A stretch of DNA of 64,000 nucleotides, taken from positions 992,001 to 1,056,000 of the forward strand of contig NZ_CP049744.1 of NCBI RefSeq assembly GCF_000760935.2, given 5' to 3'. Under the pieces are notes generated by a model. It saw only the letters and a program-made list of their open reading frames with translations, was not told where the DNA came from and did no database searches. The stretch comes from Rhodococcoides fascians A25f (GTDB lineage: Bacteria > Actinomycetota > Actinomycetes > Mycobacteriales > Mycobacteriaceae). Position numbers and translations under genes: made by a program. Shown here piece after piece: positions 17,601-24,501 of this stretch (its first letter is position 1; each line of letters begins with the position of its first letter).

Positions 17601-18628
17601 AGGTCCCACCCGTCCAACGGCAATCCGATGCGGACGGGACCCTTCCCGTCCATGATGGCCGCGCACGCGACGACCGTTGCTTCGGTGGGGCCGTAGGTGT
17701 TCCAGACCTCGCGGCCCTCGACGGCGAGTCGCTCGGCCAGCTCCGGGGGGCATGCTTCACCGCCGAAGATGAGCAGCCGCACCGCCTCCAGTGCGACCGC
17801 GGGCCACAGCGACGCGAGGGTCGGCACCGTCGAGACGACACTGATGTCGCGGGAGACGAGCCACGGACCGAGATCGAAGCCGGACCGCACCAGCGAACGC
17901 GGCGCGGGCACAAGGCACGCACCGTGTCGCCACGCCAACCACATCTCCTCGCACGACGCGTCGAACGCCACCGACAGGCCGGCGAGCACGCGGTCGCCGG
18001 GGCCCAGTGGATCCTTCTGCAGGAACATGCGCGCTTCGGCGTCGACGAACGCCGCCGCGTTGCGATGACTGACCGCAACGCCCTTGGGTGTGCCGGTGGA
18101 ACCCGAGGTGAAGATGACCCACGCATCGTCCTCGGGAGTGGGTGGCACAGCGCTGTGTTCGGGTTCGTCCTGGGGGATGTCCTGCTTGGGGGCAGTACCG
18201 GCCGCGATACCGCCTGCGGTGACGATGGCCGTCACCTTGGCCTCCCCGAAGACCAGCTCGGCGCGCTCTTCGGGGTCGTCCGCGTCGACCGGAACGTAGG
18301 CAGCACCGGCCGCGAGGATGGACAGAATGGCCACGTAGAGCGAAAAGGAACCCGACGGCATGCGGATGCCGACGCGATCGCCGCGCCGGACGCCGGCATC
18401 GGCGAGCCACTTGGCACCCTCGGCGATGTCGTCCAACAATTCGGAGTAGCTGACCGACACGGCACCGTCGTCGATGGCGGGGGCGTCGGGAAAACGATGG
18501 GCGGTGTCGCGGAGAACGTCGATGAGCGTCCGGGCGGGAGGAGCGAGAGACGAGCGAAGAAACGCCGCCGGTGCAGGCGCGATGTCCGCGCTCGAACCCG
18601 GCAGATCGTTCTCTTGATGCACAGACAA
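14681..18628 (-). CDS. Pls/PosA-type membrane nonribosomal peptide synthetase (poly-amino-acid synthetase)
   Basis: A 1315-residue single-module NRPS. Residues about 30-510 are an adenylation domain (FTSGSTGTPKG at 174-183 region, NTYGPTE at 310-316, YRSGDL, and catalytic Lys500 in RTSGKVDRN). A carrier domain follows with Ser552 in GGGSLS. From about residue 620 the protein alternates membrane spans with three left-handed beta-helix, acyltransferase-like domains rich in hexapeptide repeats (for example EIGAGATVGARSTLLPG). This is the architecture and length of Streptomyces epsilon-poly-L-lysine synthetase. The ten specificity residues, aligned by eye to GrsA, read D-A-E-S-I-G-T-V-V-K, which I recall as lysine-like. 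The product is likely a homopolymer such as poly-lysine; other basic amino acids are possible. Confidence 0.85.
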   Translation of the reverse strand: MSVHQENDLPGSSADIAPAPAAFLRSSLAPPARTLIDVLRDTAHRFPDAPAIDDGAVSVSYSELLDDIAEGAKWLADAGVRRGDRVGIRMPSGSFSLYVAILSILAAGAAYVPVDADDPEERAELVFGEAKVTAIVTAGGIAAGTAPKQDIPQDEPEHSAVPPTPEDDAWVIFTSGSTGTPKGVAVSHRNAAAFVDAEARMFLQKDPLGPGDRVLAGLSVAFDASCEEMWLAWRHGACLVPAPRSLVRSGFDLGPWLVSRDISVVSTVPTLASLWPAVALEAVRLLIFGGEACPPELAERLAVEGREVWNTYGPTEATVVACAAIMDGKGPVRIGLPLDGWDLAVVDASGAPVQVGDIGELVIGGVGLARYLDPAKDAEKYAPMPSLGWERAYRSGDLVKLELEGLLFQGRADDQIKLGGRRIELGEIDNALQALPGVSGAAAAVRKTGAGNSVLVGYLASTDPDFDLEAARTLLAEQLPSALVPRLALVDEMPTRTSGKVDRNALPWPLPGSAGASALGGTAGWVAQLWTNILGAQVSDENADFFANGGGSLSAAQLVTALRERFPEVTVAQLYDHPRLGSLAQYLDDLKPVVEAVPREVAPTSRTAQWAQILATVPLTTLTGLQWVTWLGLLFNVMSWFGDVSWAPTLSWWWILLAFVLFITPVGRMAISVIGSRVLLAGLKPGAYKRGGSMHIRLWAATRLTDASGASNLSGAPWMVYYARALGSKIGKGVDLHTLPPVTGMLELGDGCSIEPEVDLSGHWIDGDLVYIGGIEIGAGATVGARSTLLPGTKVGKNAVVTAGSAVVGRVKAGQMWSGSPAQKVGKADHPWPAETPPRATHWVFAYGVASLFLSGMALFSIGVSLVLMGWWIHTADSVLDAFQRGLVMLPVATLVSLAVFALITVVAVRLLSIGLVGGYHPVRSRIGWQVWATERLMDSARTFLFPLYASLLTPHWLRLLGAKIGKDVEASTVLMIPKFTTVADGAFLADDTMVASYELGGGWMHLGDAKVGKRAFLGNSGMTGPGRTVPKNGLVAVLSATPDKAKSGSSWLGSPPVRLRRAAGSADSSRTFDPPRKLKIARALVETCRLIPVVVTFGIGLGVLFGLTAIADSVGYWLAALLSGVVLLVAGFVAAAVSALAKWLWVGRIGKTDHPLWSSFVWRNEVADTFVETVAAPWFARAAEGTAVLNMWLRWLGADIGRGVWCETYWLPEADLVTLADGATVNRGCVVQTHLFHDRIMSMDTVDLGAGATLGPHCVALPASGIGEGATVGPASLVMRGDTVPAHTRWQGNPIAPWAKGDPFPRIRDDRNEG

Positions 18629-18779
18629 CCGGGCGTCCTTATCGATTCGTTGGCAAGTGACTCTGTGGTGCTGGTGAGCAGCAGCGCCGTTGGTTATCTC
18701 ACGTTCTGTTTGCCAGCAGGTGAACGAGCGCGCGTTCCCACCGCGGAAATCCTACTGCTGCACACGTGTGAGTCCCGGG

Positions 18780-18785
18780 TTGACA
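18780..18785 (+). promoter_or_regulatory. Possible -35 box upstream of the SAM-IV element
   Basis: TTGACA at 18780-18785 matches the housekeeping -35 exactly and lies about 35 bp before the predicted riboswitch. The -10 region about 17 bp further on is weak, so this is tentative. The 18628-18818 stretch otherwise holds the divergent promoter region of the NRPS gene. Confidence 0.3.
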
Positions 18786-18817
18786 AAACCGCAGCGGGTT
18801 TGCAAAGGTTCTGTCCA

Positions 18818-18935
18818 CGGTCACGAGTACCAGCATCAAGCCCCGGCTAGCTGGTCGGCAACCCTCCTCCGCGGTGGGGTGCTCCGGGTGACGACCAGGC
18901 TGTTGCCGGAAAACCGGCGCGGCAAGCGCGGACTC
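18818..18935 (+). ncRNA. SAM-IV riboswitch
   Basis: The leader carries the conserved SAM-IV core: the pairing arms GGTCACGAG near 18819 and GGTGACGACC at 18887-18896, with CAAGCCCCGGCT, GGTCGGCAACCCTCC and GCGGTGGGGTGC between them, then a 3' arm ending in GCGGCAAGCGCGG. SAM-IV elements occur in actinobacteria ahead of sulfur-metabolism genes and shut them down when S-adenosylmethionine is high. Here the element precedes a desulfurase-like gene by about 50 bp. Identification is by eye from the conserved core. Confidence 0.85.
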
Positions 18936-18987
18936 GTTCACGAACTCTTCGGTTGCGGGTCCCTCGAACGTGAGGGCTTGATCTGTC

Positions 18988-20319
18988 ATGACATCTGTAC
19001 TTTCCCGCCCCTGTGCTCCTTTTGCCCCTGTTTCGGGCACGGATCTGCAGGTACCCCTGGTGCAGGGTGGCACGTGCACCTACGCCAACTTCGACTACGC
19101 GGCCAGCGCGCCGGCCCTGGCGGCAGTGACCGATCGGATCGCCGAACTGCTGCCGTTCTACTCGAGCGTGCATCGAGGTGCCGGCTACGCCTCGCGCGTC
19201 TCGACGGCTGCCTACGAGAAGGCTCGGGTGACCGTCGCCGATTTTGTTGGTGCGCAGAAGGATTCGGTGGTGGTTTTCACGCGGAACACCACCGACTCGC
19301 TCAATCTGCTGGCCGCGTGTGTGCCGGGCGACACCGTGGTGCTCGATATCGAGCACCACGCGAACCTGCTTCCGTGGCGTGATCGCCGCGTCGTGGTGGC
19401 CGCGTCGACACTTGCCGAGACCATCGACCGTCTCGACGCCGAGCTGGCCGTGAAACCTGCTGCACTGCTGGCGATCACGGGTGCATCGAACGTCACCGGC
19501 GAGGTTCTTCCCATTGCGGAACTCGCAGCTCTGGCACATCGGCACGGCGCGCGGATCGCGGTGGACGGAGCTCAGCTGGTTCCGCATCGCCGCATCGACA
19601 TCGCTGCCCTCGGCGTGGACTACCTCGCCTTCTCCGGGCACAAGCTGTACGCACCGTTCGGTGCGGGAGTGCTTGTGGGCGCGCGTGATTGGCTCGACGC
19701 CGGTGAGCCTCACCTGGCCGGTGGCGGCGCGGTACGCAGCGTGAGCATCGACCACACGGAGTGGGCCCCAGCACCTCAGCGGCACGAGGCAGGCACTCCC
19801 AACGTGCTCGGAGTTGCCGCACTGGCTGCAGCCTGTGAGGCCATCGCGGGATTCGACGACGCCGAGCTGCAGGCACACGAGCACGAATTGTCGTCCCGAC
19901 TGCGGGCCGGCCTGGCGGATCTGGAGGGCGTCGAACTACTGCAGGTGTGGGCCGACGCGCCCGACACCGTCGGCATCGTCACCTTCACGGTGGCCGGACG
20001 CGACCCGGGTGAGGTGGCTGCGTATCTCTCGGCCGAGCACGGCATCGGCGTGCGGGACGGAAAGTTCTGCGCGCATCCACTGCTCCGCCGGCTGGGCCAT
20101 GCAGACGGCGCGGTTCGAGCCAGCATCGGCCTCGGCAGTTCCTCGGCCGATGTCGACCGGCTCGTCGACGCACTCGCCGCCCTGGTGGAGTCCGGGCCGG
20201 ACTGGCACTACGAAGAGGACGGCGGCTGGTGGAACCCCGTGCCGGACCCTCGACCCTTTCCGGGCCTGGTCGACGGGGCCGCCGGGGTTGGATCCCCGTG
20301 CACCCCCTCGGACGGTTAG
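18988..20319 (+). CDS. Class-V aminotransferase-fold enzyme, cysteine-desulfurase-like
   Basis: A 443-residue PLP enzyme. The Schiff-base lysine is Lys219 in SGHKLYAP, the PLP-phosphate and ring contacts are in VDGAQLVPHRRID, and Cys361 in RDGKFCAHP sits where SufS-type (group II) desulfurases carry their catalytic cysteine. It should release sulfur or selenium from cysteine or a related amino acid. The N-terminus is about 25 residues longer than usual, and the C-terminus has a Trp/Pro-rich extension. The ATG at 18988 follows a SAM-IV riboswitch, which places it in methionine/cysteine metabolism rather than general Fe-S assembly. No Suf or Isc partner genes are nearby. Confidence 0.8.
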   Translation: MTSVLSRPCAPFAPVSGTDLQVPLVQGGTCTYANFDYAASAPALAAVTDRIAELLPFYSSVHRGAGYASRVSTAAYEKARVTVADFVGAQKDSVVVFTRNTTDSLNLLAACVPGDTVVLDIEHHANLLPWRDRRVVVAASTLAETIDRLDAELAVKPAALLAITGASNVTGEVLPIAELAALAHRHGARIAVDGAQLVPHRRIDIAALGVDYLAFSGHKLYAPFGAGVLVGARDWLDAGEPHLAGGGAVRSVSIDHTEWAPAPQRHEAGTPNVLGVAALAAACEAIAGFDDAELQAHEHELSSRLRAGLADLEGVELLQVWADAPDTVGIVTFTVAGRDPGEVAAYLSAEHGIGVRDGKFCAHPLLRRLGHADGAVRASIGLGSSSADVDRLVDALAALVESGPDWHYEEDGGWWNPVPDPRPFPGLVDGAAGVGSPCTPSDG

Positions 20320-20328
20320 CATGGCGTC

Positions 20329-20457
20329 ATGACCGTGAGTGTCGCGTGGCTGGGCAACCGCCACTGGTGCAACAGATACGTGGATCTGTGCCGCACTGCG
20401 TCCGGCTCGTGTTCGATTTCGGCTCCGCTCCGACCGAATGCGTTCTCCGACTTCTAG
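20329..20457 (+). CDS. Putative cysteine-containing leader peptide
   Basis: A 42-residue ORF begins at ATG 20329 (a GTG at 20335 is also possible) and ends 17 bp before the next gene. It contains NRYVDLCRTASGSC, which matches the R-H/Y-I/V-D-L-C-R-x-x-S pattern of short leader peptides found ahead of actinobacterial sulfur-assimilation genes. Ribosome stalling at the Cys codons when Cys-tRNA is scarce is thought to switch on the downstream gene. It lies 10 bp after the SAM-IV-controlled desulfurase gene. Confidence 0.6.
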   Translation: MTVSVAWLGNRHWCNRYVDLCRTASGSCSISAPLRPNAFSDF

Positions 20458-20474
20458 AATCAGGACCACCACTC

Positions 20475-20978
20475 ATGTCGCACAACCACACTCGCGTCGC
20501 TGTCGAATTCGATGCGATCTGGTCCGAACTGACCGTGGCTCCGGACGCGGACATCGTCCGAATCCAGGCCTCCGACCTGCGGGAAGCGCAGCAGCAACGC
20601 GCGCGGCTACGCGCCGAAACCGTCGAGCGCGGCGAGTCGGCCGACGGTACAGCTGTGTTCCTCGACCTCGAGATCCACATCGCGGCCGATGCTCGGACGG
20701 CTCGTCGCGAGTTCGCCGGACTGGACGCGCCGATCAGCCCGTCGTCCGTCCGCTACGTCGGTACACCATCGGGATTGGCCAGTCTGATCTCCGACGTCAC
20801 CGCGGCCGACGTCGCCGACGGGGTGACGTTGCAGGTCCACGACGATGTGAATCGGCAGTCGACATTCCTGAGCTCCGGGGTGCTGCCGCTGCTCGGATCG
20901 CGCGGAACTCGGTTCGACGTCGATGCCGTCGACGAAGTCCTCGGAGCATCGCGCATCGCCCCGACCCTCGCATCCTGA
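20475..20978 (+). CDS. Stand-alone C-terminal domain of a luciferase-like monooxygenase
   Basis: A 167-residue protein starting MSHNHTRVAVEFDAIWSELT. ADIVRIQASDLREAQQQRAR, AVFLDLEIHIAADARTAR and YVGTPSGLASLISDV followed by DGVTLQ resemble the C-terminal third of FMN/F420-dependent luciferase-like monooxygenases, which are normally 330-450 residues. The N-terminal barrel with the flavin site is missing, and the DNA before the start encodes the leader peptide instead. Either this is a remnant or it acts as a separate subunit. Its position after a Cys-type leader peptide fits a sulfur-scavenging role. The family assignment is by pattern only. Confidence 0.5.
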   Translation: MSHNHTRVAVEFDAIWSELTVAPDADIVRIQASDLREAQQQRARLRAETVERGESADGTAVFLDLEIHIAADARTARREFAGLDAPISPSSVRYVGTPSGLASLISDVTAADVADGVTLQVHDDVNRQSTFLSSGVLPLLGSRGTRFDVDAVDEVLGASRIAPTLAS

Positions 20979-21020
20979 GGGCTCGTGTCCTGAGGTCTCG
21001 CGTCTTCAGGGCGTCGGGGG

Positions 21021-21494
21021 TCAGGTGACGTCGATGGCCAAGCCCGCGGTGATCCGCAACAATTCGGTGTACGTCGATCGAAAGATCGTGTTGGTGTGGC
21101 CTGCCGCGGCCCACACCTCGGCGTGACCGGCCAGATCCTGGTCGACGAAAGTGTCCAGGTTCGTGGGGTGGCCGACCGGTGCGATACCACCGATCGGCTG
21201 CCCGGTCGCGTGTTTGGCCGTGTCGAGATCCGCCCGTGCCAACCTGCCACCGAGACGCTCACCGGTGTGCTCGAGATGAACATTGTGCGCTCCGGACACG
21301 AGCAACAGCACCGGCTCGTCGTCGAGCAGAAACACCATCGACTTCACGATCGCACCCACCTCGACACCCAGTGCCGCAGCGGCATCGGCGGCAGTGTGGG
21401 TGCCCTCCGGACTGTTCACCACCACTCCGTGATGACCACGTGAAATCAGAGTGTCGGCCACATGGGCTGCATTCGGATGAAGTAGCCGGGACAT
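21021..21494 (-). CDS. YbaK/ProX-like aminoacyl-tRNA deacylase
   Basis: A 157-residue protein of the YbaK/EbsC family, which hydrolyses mischarged aminoacyl-tRNAs (Cys-tRNA-Pro and relatives). Family marks are AALGVEVGAIVKSMVF with the conserved lysine, the GGRLARADLDTAKHATGQPI stretch, GGIAPVGHP, and DQDLAGHAEVWAAAGH near the end. The full length is present. It converges with the luciferase-like fragment and lies 28 bp after the allantoicase gene on the same strand. Confidence 0.8.
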   Translation of the reverse strand: MSRLLHPNAAHVADTLISRGHHGVVVNSPEGTHTAADAAAALGVEVGAIVKSMVFLLDDEPVLLLVSGAHNVHLEHTGERLGGRLARADLDTAKHATGQPIGGIAPVGHPTNLDTFVDQDLAGHAEVWAAAGHTNTIFRSTYTELLRITAGLAIDVT

Positions 21495-21521
21495 GAACCA
21501 ACCCTATTGCCCCAGCCTCGT

Positions 21522-22487
21522 TTACGCAGATGTGTCGAGATCACCGAACAGTCTCAATCGCGCCATCCCGCCGTCGGGGAAGATGTCCATCCGAACCTCC
21601 GAGACCGGAGTCTCGTGGTCGAGTACGAAGCGATGCCGGGTGTCGGGCTGCAACGTCGTTCTCGGCAACAGCTCGATCCATTCGCCGTCACCGAGCCGTC
21701 CGCGCAACGATGCGGCACCCGGCGCATTGCCGAGGAAGCACGTGGTGTCGAGCTCGGCGAGGCGGACGAGTCCGGTGCCCGCCAGTTGCACCTGGACCCA
21801 GTCGTTCGCATCGTTGCGTCGACGCGAGGTCTCCCAGCCCTCGCCCATCGACCGCGGAGGACCGGGGAACAGCAGATTGTTGGGGGAGCTGTAGAACATG
21901 TTGGAGCATGCCGAGACGTAGGCACCGTTCTCGAGGGCGGCCAGGTCGACCGGCCCGGCCGCGAGGAACTTGGGGTCGGGCTTGCCGCGGCCGAGGACTC
22001 GCAGGCGAGCCACTCCGCCGTCGGGATAGATCGACAGCTTCACGTGCGTCCACCGAGCGTCGGAGGCGACCTGGAATCTGTTCTCGCTGTCACCGTTGAC
22101 CGGACTACGGGCGACGATGGTGGTCCACTCGGTCTGCGTGCGGAGCTCGTCCGGGGAGGCAAACCCCTCGACCTCGGCGGCCTCGATCGAGATCTCCGGC
22201 GGGTAGTTGCCGGTGAACCACGAGGTGTCGACGACGATCGCCGATACGACGCCGGGTGCCCCGAGACGCACGATGGCCTCGTCGTATCCGGCCTCGCGGC
22301 GCCGACGCGTCTCCCAACCGTCGTAGATCTGACCCTTGTGTCCGAACGTCGCCGTCGAATAGTCGGCTTTGCCCGGACTGACGAGATTCTCCTTCTCCGC
22401 GAACGTCTCGTCGTTCGCCCACACCACTGCGCCTCCGAGAGTGCGGACGGCGAGATCTGGCAGTGGCAGGGGGAAGGTGGCAGTCAT
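21522..22487 (-). CDS. alc: Allantoicase
   Basis: A 321-residue protein with two homologous jelly-roll domains. Each has a DGWETRRRR-like motif (DGWETRRRREAGYDEAIVRL and GEGWETSRRRNDANDWVQVQL), an IDTSWFTGN-like motif (VDTSWFTGNYPP and LDTTCFLGNAPG) and a YPDGG(V/M)ARLR motif. This duplicated pattern is diagnostic of allantoicase, which cleaves allantoate to ureidoglycolate and urea in purine catabolism. It starts 4 bp after the permease-like gene on the same strand, so they are likely co-transcribed under the divergent TetR regulator. An OHCU-decarboxylase-like gene at 24502 adds to the purine-degradation theme. Confidence 0.88.
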   Translation of the reverse strand: MTATFPLPLPDLAVRTLGGAVVWANDETFAEKENLVSPGKADYSTATFGHKGQIYDGWETRRRREAGYDEAIVRLGAPGVVSAIVVDTSWFTGNYPPEISIEAAEVEGFASPDELRTQTEWTTIVARSPVNGDSENRFQVASDARWTHVKLSIYPDGGVARLRVLGRGKPDPKFLAAGPVDLAALENGAYVSACSNMFYSSPNNLLFPGPPRSMGEGWETSRRRNDANDWVQVQLAGTGLVRLAELDTTCFLGNAPGAASLRGRLGDGEWIELLPRTTLQPDTRHRFVLDHETPVSEVRMDIFPDGGMARLRLFGDLDTSA

Positions 22488-22491
22488 GGGA

Positions 22492-23496
22492 TCACACTTT
22501 ACTGGTCTCGCGTGAGCTCACCGGGTGGTGTGCCCGCCGACGCCGCAGTGCCGCGGCACCCAGGAGTGCCGTACCGGCCAGGATGTAGAGCGCCAGTCCG
22601 AGTGCCGGCTGCCCCAGCCCGGTGCCGGAGAAGTACACGATGCTCCGCACGCCCTCGGTGCCGATGCCCGGGGTGATCCAGCGCCCGATCGAGGCGTAGA
22701 GCGACGGCAGCACATCGGCTCCGAATGCTCCTCCTGCGCTCGGGTTTCCGAGGATCACGAACAGTACGATCGCGGCAGGCACCGCAGCGACGCCGATCAG
22801 TGCGCGCAGGCCCATGGTGACCAGTCCGGTGGCGAAGACCACGCCGGTGCCCAGCAGGGTGAGTGGGAACCAGTGGCCGGCAAAGGTTTCCAGAACGTGG
22901 GTGGTGAGAAACGCTCCGAGCGCTCCGGAAGCGAGGGAGTACACCGCGAGAATGCCGACGTGCATGTAGGTTTCGCGGCGCGAGGACGGTGCCCCGATCA
23001 GCAGTCCGAATGCCGCGGCCAGCAGGTAGCCGCCGACGACCCAGCCGACCGAGAGGTAGAAACCGGACAACCCTCGGTTGTCGTGGACCCCGACCGGGAT
23101 CTCGTCGCGAACCACGAACTGGCGGCCCTGCGCGGCGTCCACCTCGGTGAAGATCGATTGCAACGCGGTGGCCTCGGAACTGCCGGCCGCACTGGCAGTG
23201 ATGAGCGTGTCCGTTCCGTTCGCGCCGACGACATAGGCCCCGATGATGTCGCGGTCGCGGAGCAGCGAGCGAACCTCGGCGGTGTCGACTGCGGTGCGTG
23301 CGTCGAGCGGCGCACCGTCGATGGCGTCCAGACGATCGGCGGTCTGCTGATCGAGTCCTTCCGGGAGGCCTGCTTCGGTCACCACCGCGATCGGGATCGC
23401 GTGCGGCGTCGGCTGATGGAACGCCGAGACATAGCTCAGGATGAAGCCGAGCTGTAGCACCAGGACTGCGGCGGCGAGCAATGACATCTTGCGCAT
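22492..23496 (-). CDS. ABC-2/YhgE-Pip-like membrane protein
   Basis: A 334-residue protein with one N-terminal membrane helix, an extracytoplasmic domain of about 130 residues (HAIPIAVVTEAGLPEGLDQQ onward), then five to six C-terminal helices. This layout is typical of ABC-2-type permease subunits of the YhgE/Pip or DUF3533 kind. No ATPase gene is adjacent. It is divergent from a TetR regulator with a palindromic operator between them, an arrangement common for drug or lipid exporters. Its short distance from allantoicase could be operonic or coincidental. Confidence 0.6.
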   Translation of the reverse strand: MRKMSLLAAAVLVLQLGFILSYVSAFHQPTPHAIPIAVVTEAGLPEGLDQQTADRLDAIDGAPLDARTAVDTAEVRSLLRDRDIIGAYVVGANGTDTLITASAAGSSEATALQSIFTEVDAAQGRQFVVRDEIPVGVHDNRGLSGFYLSVGWVVGGYLLAAAFGLLIGAPSSRRETYMHVGILAVYSLASGALGAFLTTHVLETFAGHWFPLTLLGTGVVFATGLVTMGLRALIGVAAVPAAIVLFVILGNPSAGGAFGADVLPSLYASIGRWITPGIGTEGVRSIVYFSGTGLGQPALGLALYILAGTALLGAAALRRRRAHHPVSSRETSKV

Positions 23497-23551
23497 GGGT
23501 GAACTCCTGAACCGTGTGAAATCTGCGGGGTCGAATTCCGCGAGCCTTGTC

Positions 23552-23582
23552 GATACCCGAGGTATTCAATACTCTAGGTATC
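23552..23582. promoter_or_regulatory. TetR-type palindromic operator
   Basis: Arms at 23552-23566 (GATACCCGAGGTATT) and 23568-23582 (AATACTCTAGGTATC) are inverted repeats, matching at 11 of 15 positions, around one central base. The site abuts the GTG start at 23583 and faces the divergent permease gene, as expected for an autoregulated TetR repressor. Confidence 0.65.
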
Positions 23583-24227
23583 GTGATTGCCGAGGAGCAA
23601 GAAAAGTGGGGGTCGACACAGTCGCAGCGACGACCGCAGCGTGCCGACGTGCGAGACCGATTGCTCGCCGCCGCTGCCGACGAGTTCACCGAAAAGGGTT
23701 ATGCAGCAGCCAAACTCACTGATATCGCGGACCGCGCCGGCTTCACCAAGGGGGCCGTGTACTCGAACTTCGAGTCCAAGCAGGCGCTGTTCGCCGAGTT
23801 GCTCGCCAAACGCTCACTCGACCTCGCGGCCCGCGTGCTGGCCCACATCTCCGATCTGGATTCCGGTGCCGCAGCAGGAGCGGGCGGCAACGAGATCGCC
23901 TCGTGGGTGGTCGCCGAACCTCGCTGGCCGCTGCTCACCGTCGAGTTCGGCATCCTGGCCGGACGCGACCCGGCCGTCGCCGAGCGCTACCGCACCGACC
24001 GTCGAGCGCTGCGGCGTGAGCTCGAACGTCTCATCGCCGAACGCGCGGACCAGTGGGGCGTGGGCGACAAGTTCGATGCCCGACGCGTCGCGACGTCACT
24101 GACGGCCTTGATCTCCGGATTGGCCGTCGAACATTCGGTGGATCCGGAGGACATCGACGAGGGAATCATCGCCGACGCGGTGTCCGAACTGTTCGCCGGA
24201 GCGATAGCTAGGGCACATCTCGATTGA
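23583..24227 (+). CDS. TetR-family transcriptional regulator
   Basis: A 214-residue repressor. The N-terminal helix-turn-helix is clear: RDRLLAAAADEFTEKGYAA, then LTDIADRAGFTKGAVYSNFE, ending with SKQALFAELL. The ligand-binding C-terminal half is not assignable. The start chosen is the GTG at 23583, immediately after a 31-bp palindrome; a longer frame from 23547 would make the operator coding and is less likely. It probably represses itself and the divergent permease-allantoicase operon. Confidence 0.85.
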   Translation: MIAEEQEKWGSTQSQRRPQRADVRDRLLAAAADEFTEKGYAAAKLTDIADRAGFTKGAVYSNFESKQALFAELLAKRSLDLAARVLAHISDLDSGAAAGAGGNEIASWVVAEPRWPLLTVEFGILAGRDPAVAERYRTDRRALRRELERLIAERADQWGVGDKFDARRVATSLTALISGLAVEHSVDPEDIDEGIIADAVSELFAGAIARAHLD

Positions 24228-24255
24228 GGGTGACCGCACCGGGTAACCACGCAAG

Positions 24256-24480
24256 ATGAATGCTCAGAATCCGGATCCGGACGTCACCGCAGGACTCGAA
24301 GCGGGTGGCGGCGTCACCCCAGGAGACACCCCGCCCGCCGAGACAGGTATCGGCGGACCCAACCACGAACCGCCGCAGCGCAGCCGAGTGATGCCGATCG
24401 TGATCATCTGCGTGGTCGCATTGCTGGCGATCCTGATCGCCGGTGGACTTATCGGTCGCGTCGTCGGCCTGTTCGGCTGA
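24256..24480 (+). CDS. DUF6480-like small membrane protein
   Basis: A 74-residue protein starting MNAQNPDPDVTAGLEAGGGV followed by TPGDTPPAE, a pattern I associate with DUF6480. The hydrophilic Pro/Gly-rich N-terminal half is followed by one C-terminal membrane helix (MPIVIICVVALLAILIAGGL). Function is unknown. It follows the TetR gene by 28 bp and converges with the OHCU-decarboxylase-like gene. Confidence 0.65.
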   Translation: MNAQNPDPDVTAGLEAGGGVTPGDTPPAETGIGGPNHEPPQRSRVMPIVIICVVALLAILIAGGLIGRVVGLFG

Positions 24481-24501
24481 TCCCGGACCTGTCTCGGGCG
24501 G

